Below, one piece after another: positions 26,201 through 38,200 of a DNA stretch of 64,000 bases. Every line of letters starts with the position of its first letter. The first letter of the stretch is position 1. The DNA is taken from positions 9,136,001 to 9,200,000 of the forward strand of contig OZ038472.1 of assembly GCA_964036295.1 (NCBI GenBank), given 5' to 3'. Source of the DNA: Plumapathes pennacea. Its lineage: Eukaryota; Cnidaria; Anthozoa; Antipatharia; Myriopathidae. The position numbers and the translations under genes are program-made. The notes under the pieces were generated by a model, which saw nothing but the letters and a program-made list of their open reading frames with translations, made no database searches and was not told the origin of the DNA.

Positions 26201-29200
26201 GGACCCCTGCCTCCAGGAGGACCTTGACCTCCAGACTCTCCAGGAAGGCCATTACTCCCCTAATTGGAAAGGAATATAACCGTTCTAAAAACTGATTCAC
26301 AACAAACAAATAACCAATAACAAGCAACGAAGTTTAAAACATTTTACAACCGGCCTTGCAGGAAGGCGGGACGTACGGTATATATGTTTTATTAGATACT
26401 TTAAATGGCTGTATATTTTTACAAGTCGTGCAGTATTTACGCTTCAATAAAACTGTATGTTTTCGGCACGTTACTACAGTGAAACCTCGATATAATTAAG
26501 GCCAAGGGACTGGGAAATGTGTTCGTTGTAATGAGGTTTCGTTAAAAAGAGAGGTTTGGCTTCCAGTACTTTTCACTGTTACTGTGCTGTAACAGGCTGA
26601 AGAATATCGTTTGTTATATCAGAGTTTACAGTTAAAGTGCTACTGAAACGAAAATCAAGAACTGCCGAAATAACTGTAAACATGTAGCTCGGTATGTAAA
26701 AGATCCGTAATCCCCCCTTTTTACGGCTTTGAAACTGATATTTTTGTCCTTTTTTGGACGCGAAAACAGATAATTTCACCGCGAAAGTGTGACAAGCTTT
26801 CTGCCTAATTAATATGCGTGACGTCACATGATGTGAATCAGCGCCAGGCGCGCGGGAGATTTGTATAAGATCATAACATGGCGAAGCGAGGTGGAAGATT
26901 TTGTGCAGCTGGCGGCCCAAATAACGTGAGCTGCACAAACACCTCGCACACCCCTGGTGTCTCAATGCATATTTTTTCAAAAGATGAATCAATTAGAAGA
27001 CGGTGGACCACTTTTGTGCGCATACACAGACGCGATTTCAATCCGACGAAAACATCAGCGCTATGCTCGGTTCACTTTGAGCCGAGCTGCTACACAAGGC
27101 TTAGATTGAGCGTTCTACGGCCTGATTCCCCATCTGGAGATCTGAAAGAGAAGCGAGTATTGAAGAAAGGAGCAGTGCCCACGATCGACGCTGCAATAAA
27201 GGCTCCAAGAGATGGCCAGCGAAGTAAACGTGAGCTGAGAATGCAACATAAAGTAAGTCCATTTATCGTCTATTTGTTTGTATACCAAAAGAGCAATCAA
27301 GCGTGTAATCATATCCACGGACGGCGAAATAAGAAAGATCTAAATAAGTGAAATGACTCCACGTTCAAAAACATGGAATAAGTTAAACGTTTGAGGAAAG
27401 TCTCCAAATGCCGGCCGAACTGAATGCGCCGCCTATCATGGAGTTCAAATGACTTCAAGTCAGTTACCTTGGACCCTGTACTGAAGCGCTCACTCGGACA
27501 ATTGTCATACGGGCAAGATCGCTGGGGAAATCAAGCTGAGTTTCTGGTAACCGAGCGATGCAAATGCGAATAAGCCTTTACGAGAATACAAGGTGACATT
27601 TACATTCGCCGAATTTGCTGTATTTGTAGATTGCCGTGTAAGTTCAATCGGATTGAGATCCTTAAGTGTCTTCTGTGTTTTTAAACTCCGTGGTGACCGC
27701 TGAGCATTTGTGAACTGTAATATAGAGGTCACGTAGAAATGGAATGATATTTTCTCGCTTTGTTTGCACTGTACACTGTAAACAGTATCGAAGATGAAAT
27801 ATAAACGGATTGAAATGCCGTCGCTTTTTGAATGTCTCAAATAGCTTTCTCTTGGTTTGTACTTCGATATGTTCTCGGTTGTCAGCATGACGTTTCCCAA
27901 GCGAGAAAAGCCAGAACAATCAGAAATTGCAAAAACAAATCACCATATTTTACGGGTACAAGGTGACATTTACATTCGCCGAATTTGCTGTATTTGTAGA
28001 TTGCCGTGTAAATTCGATCGGATTGAGATCCTTAAATGTATTCTGTGTTTTTAAACGCCGTGGTGATCGCTGAGCATTTGTGAATTGTAATATAGAGGTC
28101 ACGTAGAAGTGGAATGATATTTTCTCGCTTCGTTTGTACTGTACACTGTAAACAGTATCGAAGATGAAATATGCCGTCGTTATTTGAATGTCTCAAGTTT
28201 GTATTTCGATATGTTCTCGGTTGTCAACATGACGTTTCCCAAGCGAGAAAAGCCAGAACAATCAGAAATTGCAAAATCACCGTATTTTACGGGGGTCCCG
28301 CCGAAAACTCCAAAATCCTCTTCAAGTTCGATTTCAGAAAGCTCTCTGTCGCTTGCAGGGTATAAGGAAGTCTCCGATATGTCGGAATCTTCCATATTTG
28401 AAGAGTTTAGCAAAAAAACAAGGCAAGAAACAACGCGACTCGACACTTGTTCACATCATGTGACGTCACAATGGGTAAAACCGCTTATTATTCTGCTGGC
28501 TCAGATTTTCGATTTTTGTCACAACGAGTGGCCCATTTCAATCGCGAAAAAATGAAACTTCTCGCCATTTCAAAAGCATGTTTTCGACTTCACATGACCA
28601 AAGAAAAAATGAAGAACCAATATGCAAAGTAAAAAAGTGCTTCCTGTTTTCAATTCAGTAGCACTTTAAGAGGTAAAACCTCGATATAACGAACCTCGAT
28701 ATAACAAAAACCCCGGCATAACGTGTAAACACCACGGTGCTCGCTATTTTTGGAATTATCTTTTATGTGTTACCGCTGGCTCTCGAGGACACGGGCTCAC
28801 TACTAATCGTGTAAGCACATGGTTTAGTCAGTTCAATCAATTTGTTGTTTTACGTGTATTTCTCATCACTATAAATATTTCGAATGAAACAAGGCATGAA
28901 AAACTTGTAAGTACATCTTTCCATCGATTGTACAGATTACTGTCTTGATAGCTCAATGTAAGAGTAGATTTTAAATTGTTATTGTTTTTAGTCAATAGTT
29001 CGATTATTCACTTCTGGATTAAAACGGTGTATCTCAAAGCAACAAGCCTTGTATCTGCCTTTGAGGACAACTGGCCCCCACATAACGAACGATATTCTTC
29101 AAGCCGTTGTAGCCCAGTTACAGTAATTAAGAAATGTTTGGAAGCGGAACGCGCTATAATGAAGCCCCGCTGATAACGAACATATTTTCCCAGTCTCTTG

Positions 29201-32200
29201 GCCTTCGTTATATCGAGGTTTCACTGTATTTGCACGCTACTATGCAATATAAGGGAGTTGGATAATAAATTATTGTATTTTCTCGTTAGCAACAGAGAAG
29301 AATATCTAAAATTTCACTTTCACTTTCATTGTAAATTAGAAACTCTTAAACACTCCTGGAATTCCCCCCAAAATCCACAGGCAAATAGACAAAAGAGAAT
29401 GATACAATGCAATTCACGTCTTGTTCATACCGGGCTCCCAGCCCTGCCAGCTGGTCCTCTGTCTCCTTGTTCACCCTAAACAAAACAACAGAACAGTTTA
29501 TTATCAGAAACTGCCCGCTGTACACTGAAGCCTACATATAGAATCTCAAACGCTCGCACTAAAATGTGAACAAATAGAAAACTACTTTTTATTAGCAAAA
29601 ATTTGTATTGTCTTTCATTTTCAAGATATTTGTCCGCTATGGTAATACTGTTTTGGGGCATAAAGCATTTGATATTGAAAAGTTCATGCATTCACAGCAG
29701 TATTGCTGTTTGAATTTAACATAGCAGTTGCATGTATTCTCTAAGAGTTCTTAAAGATTAGCTTTATTTTGTGACGTTTGATTTCTGTCGAACTATATTG
29801 AACTATATTTGATGCGGCTCGCTTACTTTAATCTTTATTCGATAACTTATAACTCTCAGTGTTCGTTCACGTATGTTACAAACATGGCAAGTAATATACG
29901 TTCCAGTGGGTAAATCATGGAACAACAATGCTTCTTGCTTGTTTTCTAAACCAGTATTTTTATACAGTTTTTCATACATTTGTTCATTTCCTTTACGACT
30001 GAACTAATGATACAGTAGTCCTTACTGCTGGTCCTGGTGGTCCTGGTCTCCCAATGACACCTGCTCGGCCTGGTTCTCCTTTCTGTGGGAGCGTCTATAA
30101 AGTAAAGTAATGCTGCTGAAATGAGAGCCCCCTAATTATTCTTGGACACATTTTTTCTGTAATCGGACAGTTATCTTAACCAATCGCAAACAAACGTGAA
30201 GATTTAATGCACCAATTGTCGGTTGTACATGACTTTGTGGCATCTCGAAAGAAGTAAAACGATTTCCATAAACTGCTATGACATTCAAACGAATCACGGG
30301 ATCAAAACGACAATGAAATATCTAAAGATGTCAAAATTTGTGATCATATCAAAACAAATTATTCTGCAAGCAAACCAGGGGACAAATGTTCGACCAAATT
30401 ACGACAGTCTCGAACATGAGTAAAACTGCTGTGACAAAAATACGTACCTCATTGTAAAAAATACCGGAAGGTGTAAGTCTATCCTCGTCCTGAGGCAATT
30501 GGTAGACCTCAACTGGTGCTTGCCTCCTTCAAATAGTAAATAAAAACAATTCATTGGCATGTCGTGCACGGCGACCACTATTTTAAGCCTCAATTTTGTC
30601 ATATGTGACTTTTAGGAGCTTTTATACAGCAAATTATTTAAAATAGAATTACAAAACATCACCCCAGTAATGGTACAGAATTGTTATCACAAGTGTTTAA
30701 GGGTAGTTAAAAAATATCAAAATCAGATCAGTGAACTACTTAGTTACTTGGGAAATGCTAAAATTCACAGACGCCTGAGTGCCGTCTATCGTGTTTTCGA
30801 TTTTCACACAATGCAGCGTTGGTTGTTTGAATTGTATAAAGGGGAAATTCTTAGGCGTTTATAGACTCCTATTGATTTTCAGGCTACCTTTTATAGTATG
30901 CTGTATAACTTTCCTAGCATTCCGAGATCATAGCGGAATGGGCGTACAGTTTACATTCTGTTTTCGGAGCGACGTCTAAAACGAGCGCTGTTGCCCCTCT
31001 TCTAAAGGTGGTACAGACCCGCATCGGATAGATTCTCAGGACGCTCTGATTGCATTCAGTCCCGTTAATCGTCAAGCCCGCTAACAATAATAATAATAAT
31101 AATAACTAGAAACACGATAATCGCAGATACCCCTCGCTCTGCCATTGATTGGGCTTCTACTTTGGTTCTGCTCAACAAGAGCAGCCTTTGTTTTACCAAA
31201 AGGTTGACTCAATCTTTTCTTCGAAGTCAAGTGCTATACGCAAAGGAAGGAGAAAAAGGATGGTGTGTGTTCTACTTTTGCGTTGAAAAAAAAAAAAAGA
31301 GTCGATTGCGTGACGAAGTACGTATTTCCCACGGTCGGCAAGAAAAATGATCAAGCAAGCTAATAAACCAGTTGATCTCGTTCCTGACAATTGAAATACG
31401 CTCCCATCTTTGCACTTTTGGCTTTTATTTGCACTCGAAAATGTGAAGTCGTGTAAAATTAAATAAACGTCTTAGTTTCAAGATTCCGCGGGTGAGGGAT
31501 GCCCTGCTAGCCTCGGTTTGGTGAAACTCGCTCCATGCTTATCGCTAATGTGTTCCGCAATATATTTTCACAATCATGCCCAGTAGCAATTATTATATAT
31601 ATATACAAGTAAACAAACAAGAAGGCAACAAGAAATTGCTAAAAAATTCGATCGTATGCGCAAGATATCCGTAGCGGAGATTCCAAACAGTTTGGATGCG
31701 GGATGCACTTATTTTTGATGAAGCATATTTTTCTGGTAACGTAAATAGGGGTATACACCCAATAAACCACTTTCACAATTATGCGCAGTTCATGAAGTGT
31801 AGATGTTCTGGCGGGCCACCTGACATATCTGATACTGACTGTGCGAGCAGAGTGGACAGCTTATTCTTTGGTGATAATGCAATTATGTAGAAACAAGACC
31901 AAGCGGGGAGTAAAAAATGTCATTTGCTACTGGGCATGATTGTGAAAATATATTGCGGAACACATTAGCGATAAGCATAAGCATTAGCGATAAGCATAAG
32001 CATATATATATATATATATATATATAGTATAGCTTTGGTTCAAATTTGCATAACTAGAAAAACCCTGTGTTCGTTTCTTAAGATGAAGTGTTACTTCCCG
32101 CCAAACTGTTGCTTTTGTGGTTTTCTACGTTTGTAGTTTCATTCATGGCACAAATACAGTCCTTGCTCGACCGACAAAAATTACATGAAAATATTTAATG

Positions 32201-35200
32201 ATCAGCACCCTCGCTCTAAGTAACAAGGCTGTTACTCAGCTTACCCTAAAAACCATTTTCAATCTTTCAAGTAAAACTCCATACCCCAATTATGACGTCA
32301 TCAGCAATAGATGAACACTTACTAGAAATACGATACTCGCAGGGGTTCTCGCAGCAGTAAATCCGAATGAGGAAGAAAGATAAACCAAAGTGACTGACAC
32401 AGAGAACACGAGGCATAGACTCAAGCCTCGGCCGTGCAATATCAATTTTATTGCTGGTAAAAACTAAATGAACTAAAGCAAACATAATCAAACGATAGAG
32501 ACATTTCGATAGGCTGAAGTCGCTCCCGGCTGTCACAGGTTTTTCAATTTTAAGAAAGGTAGCTCAATAATCTGACGCAAATAACACAATAAATGATAAA
32601 CACTTGGAACGGACGATATAACATGGCTATATTTGCACAGTCGAAAAGTATATTTCTGCATCATTTCACGATTGTGTCAGTCTAATATTGATTCAATTCG
32701 GGCTCAACCGAACAAATATGAATTTGCGAGGAGTTTGACAAGGTTTGATCTCTGATCATTATCACATGTTCTTGCTTCACTGTGTGATCACTGCTTTATA
32801 TGCGGAGCCATTTAGTTTAATCAAAACCTTATAAACATCGTCCTTAGGAAGATCTCCGTGTAGGCCTTTTATAGTGCGCCCCCACGTTTAAAACTCAAAT
32901 CTTGATTCGCACCACCTGCGACTAAGGCGCGGGCCTGCGATTGGTCAGAGGACATGATCATAAACTCGCTTCGCGAGAATAACTTCCAAAACTCCACGCT
33001 GTTGAGAAATTAAAGAGCTATAGCTAAACAATGAAATAATCCAGCAGAAGGGTGGCAGGCATTTCCCATCACTATGTCTAAATTATAATCAAACGGTTAA
33101 TCTTTAACCCGCCTCACTTGAAAAATACTCACCTCACTCTATGGATCTCTTTGGGCCCTGAATCAACCTGTTTAGGAACAACAAGCTCCAGTTATATATG
33201 TATGTTGTTCGTCCTCACGGACCTTTTGAATAATTCACTGAGCAGTCCAGTCTAAACCGGACCTAAATTAATGATGCGAGCAGCGCTTTGAACACATCAC
33301 AGCGGGACCCTTGTAAATATGGGGAATCTGTTTTAGCTATTTGTTGGATTCGTTTTGGCACCGTGAACTGTAATATTGGTCACATGAAAAAGGATTGACG
33401 TTTTCTTGCCTTGTTAACGCACTATAATTACTGTTTCATAAGAAATACAGTTGAGCCTCACTATTTAAAGGGAAACAAAAGCAGTTTCAGATATCATGGA
33501 TTCGACATAATCGGGTCAGCCTCTTATACGTATGCATCTCGAGCGCCGAAAGGCGCGACCCACTAGGGGTGTGGTTTTGAAATATGGCTCCTAAAATGTC
33601 ATTTCCTGCCTTCTAGAGAATGAAAAACGGCTTTCAGTAGAGCATTCTAACGATTAAAATGTTGTTCACACGTATTATTGCAACAATCGCATCTATGTAC
33701 CGGATGTTTCGCAAATACAGGAGTGCTGATAAGCGGTAAAAGGGCGCAAGCCAAATCTTCTTTATCCGTGCATGTTCCACAAAGCCAAACGGTGTTGAGT
33801 TTGAATGGGATACATATATCTTATTAGACACTTAGGCGTGTAGTACGGCTGTATATTTTTACTCGTCGTGCAGTATTTTGGCGAGCCGCTTCGGCGAGCC
33901 AAAATACAAACGACGAGTAAAAATATACAGCCGTACTACACGCCTAAGTGTCTAATAAGTTATTTATTATACAACTCCCTTAGTAAAAGATGTAAATTAT
34001 TTTTAAATCGCGGTACGTTGTGTTACCAAAGTGACATGTTTTCCGCGCGCAAGATGTCAATCAAGTTTAGTGCCGTGTGCAGAAAGCAAGCGCGGATTTT
34101 GTACTTGCAGTACTTCTAGTCGTTGTTTTCTGAGCCGAGTAACAATGAAGCTGAAAGAGGTACTTTAAACAAAGTTTGCGGGGAGATCTAAGATACTACA
34201 TCACATAATGTGGTCGTAAACAGAACAAATTGGACGAACGAGATGTGTCAACATTTTCATTTTCGTCGAGTGCCATGAATCAACAAACAGCCAGTTCTCG
34301 CCTTCTCCTCGCTTATGAAGTATGAAAAGGACTTTATCTTGTGACCAGTGGTGGTACAGTTCGCATACAAATTGCCGTTTTGTCGATAGAGGTAATCATT
34401 GCCTGTTGTTGCAAGTCGATGCCATAAATCTTGGACTGGAATTACACGCCGAGGCAAATCCAACGGCTGCCGTGTTGAATGCCGACAAGATCTCGTTTTG
34501 AGATTGACAGGGATTCTTAAACTGCTCTCAGAAATATTGATCTGCTGGAAACACTATGGCCTGATAACCGAACTGTGGTGTGTGGTCTGACATTTTGTGG
34601 AATGGAAGATTAGTTATGTTACGGCAAATTCAGTTGATTTTCTGACGAAGAAGCTGGTCTCCGTGGTCGATTTTGCGTATCGGATAGTAAGCCAGGTCAG
34701 TTTAAATTCTGTACTTCTTTCTTTGCTTAATAATCTCTAGAAGTAATGTAAATAACAGCTGTGCACAGGGTGACTTTTATACGAAAAAAAAACCAAAGAA
34801 AAGAATTAACGGCAGCGAATGAAGAAAAAGTTTTTTTCCTTAGCAACGTTGAATACGGCTGTATCTTTTTTACGTGTCTATGGAGTTATTCGCACATTAC
34901 TATGCGGTATTTTCACGTTACTAAGGGAGTTGTATAATAAAGATAACTTTATACACAAGCATTACGTACAATTCAATCGACTACATCTCATGTTGTTCGC
35001 TAAGTCACCTTACGTCATCACATATCACGTGGCAATGTGAACCAATCACCGTGTGCTGATTCGTAACCCAGAAAAAAAACTAATAACACGACGATGAAGA
35101 CACGCTGTGCAATCCTAAGCTCGTCGGGAATCACACACTCACGCGCAAAAGTAAACATGTTCACGGCAATACAAAATGATCAGCATCCCGAACTAAATTC

Positions 35201-38200
35201 CACGATCGTATTAAACGTATGTGAGAAAAGTAAATTGACGACACTAAGTGCTACTCACAGATGGATCTCAACATGCAAATTATTAAAGCAGCTACTAATA
35301 ATACGATAATCGCAGATATCCCCTCGCTCTGTAGTAGGCTTTCAGAAAGCGGGGTTCTTGTCTATTTTCCGCTTGGGGATTATATTAAAATCTTTTTTAC
35401 AAACCACGGTTTGTGTAGCGACGTCACCAGTCGGCCGCTAAAAAAATCTTTGTCGCATGGCAGTCTGGTTTATTTCAGACAACGTCACAGTCTGCAATTT
35501 TCGTGGACACGAGCTGAACTCGAAAGTTCGCTGAGACAACTTTTACACGCAACTACAGAATACTCCCGAGACTTGAAAGCCAAGAAAAGCGCAAATAGAA
35601 TCGTGACTCGATCAGTTTTGCACAGTCAGCGAAGTCGATCTTCGACACCAAAATTTTAATAAATTTTAAGAAAAGCTGCAATTTCTCCAGCCAACGCTGT
35701 ATCCTAACCACATACGTTATGTTCTTTTTTCTTCAAAGCGAGATCGCTTGTTTACACGCTTTCGAAGTCTCGCAAAATGTGTAAATTTTGGCGAGGATTC
35801 AATTTTGAGCACAACAACTTTTCAAACCGCGTTTGACGAATTTAAAATCTTTGACAGAAAAAAGATATCAAGTCACTTTTACACAGTGTGCCAACAAACA
35901 CGGCGAGAAAATTTCACAGCATTTCCATGTGTCAGATGTCAGCGAAATATGCAAATATGTCACGAATCGGATGACACAATCTTATTTATGCACGAAGGCA
36001 CTCTGAAGTAGCTTTGAAAACTTGCGAAAAGATCACATATAATCCTACTTGGCCTTCATCACAGTTCCCGGGGCAAACAAACGACAAAATAAACGGCGAT
36101 TGTTGAAATACCATAATAATAACACAACTTTAAAATAACATACGCGTACTGTACGTTAATTGATGTAATTTTTGAAAACTCACCGGTTTCTGGAAGCCAT
36201 AGCTTTAGCTCTTTTCCAGCAAAGGAAACAAAACCCAAAACACTATTGTTTACGTCTTCAATGGTTTCAAAATACACTGTATAGAGCAGTTCTAGTACAG
36301 TACAAAAATTCTACTTTCCATCGTATTGTGCGTCGTCAAAACTTGGATTCTGAAAACTACAATTCTGTTATTGTAAAAGGTGAAATTTGCCACGGTGATT
36401 GTTCGATTTCCACCGACTGTAATTTGCTATTCCTTTCTGAAGAAGTGTCTGCGTTTTATTAACACAATACTGGCGTCTGGGATTGTGTTCAGATCGGCCA
36501 GTCGATGCCTTAAAGAATTCGTTTCACGGTTAGCAAGCTTGCCTCCGATACACTGGCAAAATACCCGGGCAGTTTACAGCCGTCCGGCGAACTGCTTGGC
36601 CTTGTATCAGCATCTTGTTGTACAAAATCACTTTCGCTCGTACTCTATTGCATGTCAAAAATGGCGGTTTACAGTTCTGGCCTAGGAGCCTGGGAACGAG
36701 GTCGTACGCCAGACTGACAGACGAACATTAAATTTCGAGATGGCGACCCGCTTGGAGTCTCCAGATAAGGCGATACTACTGCATTAGCGTTGTGATTATT
36801 ACCCTCGCTTATGCTCGGGGATAAAACAGTTATAAATAACACTGATAGTAAAATACGTCGCAGTTGTGTTATTGACATGTTTCCTTCTCCTCTCTATTGC
36901 TCGAGGATGGTTGCTAGAGCGAAAAGTTCTCAGCTTGAGTTTGCTTCGCTGAGAAAGATTCATACTGAAAAGGCTCCGAGCGGAGTGTTGGTTCACTTTG
37001 CCCGATTTCTGCCAAATGAAACTACGCATTAATACGGATGTTCGATACATACCAGGACTTGACAGTTATAATCACCACAGCGAATTAAATTCACGCGACT
37101 CCAGAGATTTGTCGGAAGTTGCGCTGATTTTTCTTGTTTCTCAGAGTATCTCGCCGTTAAATAACGGCGAAATGTTGTGTCTGTATATAAGGTTTGAAGT
37201 AATGTTTATGTCTTCACCGCTTCTTTGTTGCAATAATTCATCCGTGTCTGTACATAAAATTAACGACGAAATTCGTCATTGTATAAACTCCGGAGACTTT
37301 CCGTATCCCGCTGACAGCACAGCGATAGTGCCTCCAAAGTAAACTGCTTCCAAGCTCTTAATTTATTGAGGTTTAAGGTTTATGCTCCAGTACGTAGCTG
37401 CTATTAACGATAGCGTAATGAAGCTTGCCAAAAAGCGTGGCTGATTCGTGTCGTTTGTGCCAGCCTCGTTTTGATTTGACAAACGCACAGCGCGATAAAT
37501 TTCTTTGACAGGGGGACCCCTCTCAACTTATTATCTTTGTGAACAAGGCACGTGACCAGGTCTTTCTTCGGGGGCGGGGGCCGGGAGATGAAAGAGCCTG
37601 GGAACGAGGTTGCGGTGATGAGTGTTTCTCTTTTGTGCGCGGTGAATCTGAATGAGGACAATCCCCATTGAGGCTGTGCTTCTGAAGCTTCCTTTAAGCC
37701 TCCAAATCGGAGAGGACACGCGTGCCTTCAGCATGCACGAAGAAGATAACTTGCTGGTCTCAAAGGAAGAAATTTTAAGCAATGCCAACAGATCGACAGA
37801 GTTTGTGCCATCGTTCGTCAACTCTCCAGTAAAGCAAGACGACTGTCACACGTAAACACGTTCAAGTAACCGAAATTTGAATGATTGAATTTCAGTGCGT
37901 GAACTATTGCCTGTTCTCCAACTACTGTATTAAACTTTCGTCCAGGTGATTTTCGAAGTATAATCTTCTCGACTTCGGAGTTAATTTCGAACAACCTGTT
38001 GTATTTCGCGAGAATTCCTGTTATGGCAATTTTGAAGTGTCTTCCCGCTTGCAGTAAGTTTATAACGGTCAGAAAGCCACTCGAAATTTATCTGGATATA
38101 TTAAGCGGTGCTGAGGCTTGCCATGCAAGTTTCGTGTATTTTAAAGTATTTCCTGTCCATTATGCTCGATTTGGGAGGAATTTAAGCCGTTTTGAAGTTC

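Larger units (their letters stand above)
26636..28665 (+). mobile_element. Kolobok-like DNA transposon with TTAA target duplication
   Basis: Flanked by TTAA at 26632-26635 and 28666-28669. Both ends start AGTGCTACTGAA and match at 17 of 19 bases when inverted. TTAA insertion plus a THAP-domain frame inside fits the Kolobok superfamily; piggyBac also uses TTAA but lacks THAP. Only a THAP exon (plus) and a short acidic exon (minus) are visible and no DDE catalytic core, so the copy looks non-autonomous. It lies inside the pogo-like element. Confidence 0.8.
26477..29226. mobile_element. pogo/Tigger-like element, TA-flanked, with nested insertion
   Basis: Both ends are CAGTGAAACCTCGATATAA followed by AAGGCCAAG(G/A)GACTGGGAAA, in inverted orientation over about 40 bases with few mismatches. 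TA flanks both sides (26475-26476 and 29227-29228). Without the nested element (26636-28665) it would be about 0.7 kb, too small for a transposase, so it is a MITE-like derivative. It sits in the collagen intron between 26259 and 29431. Confidence 0.85.
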
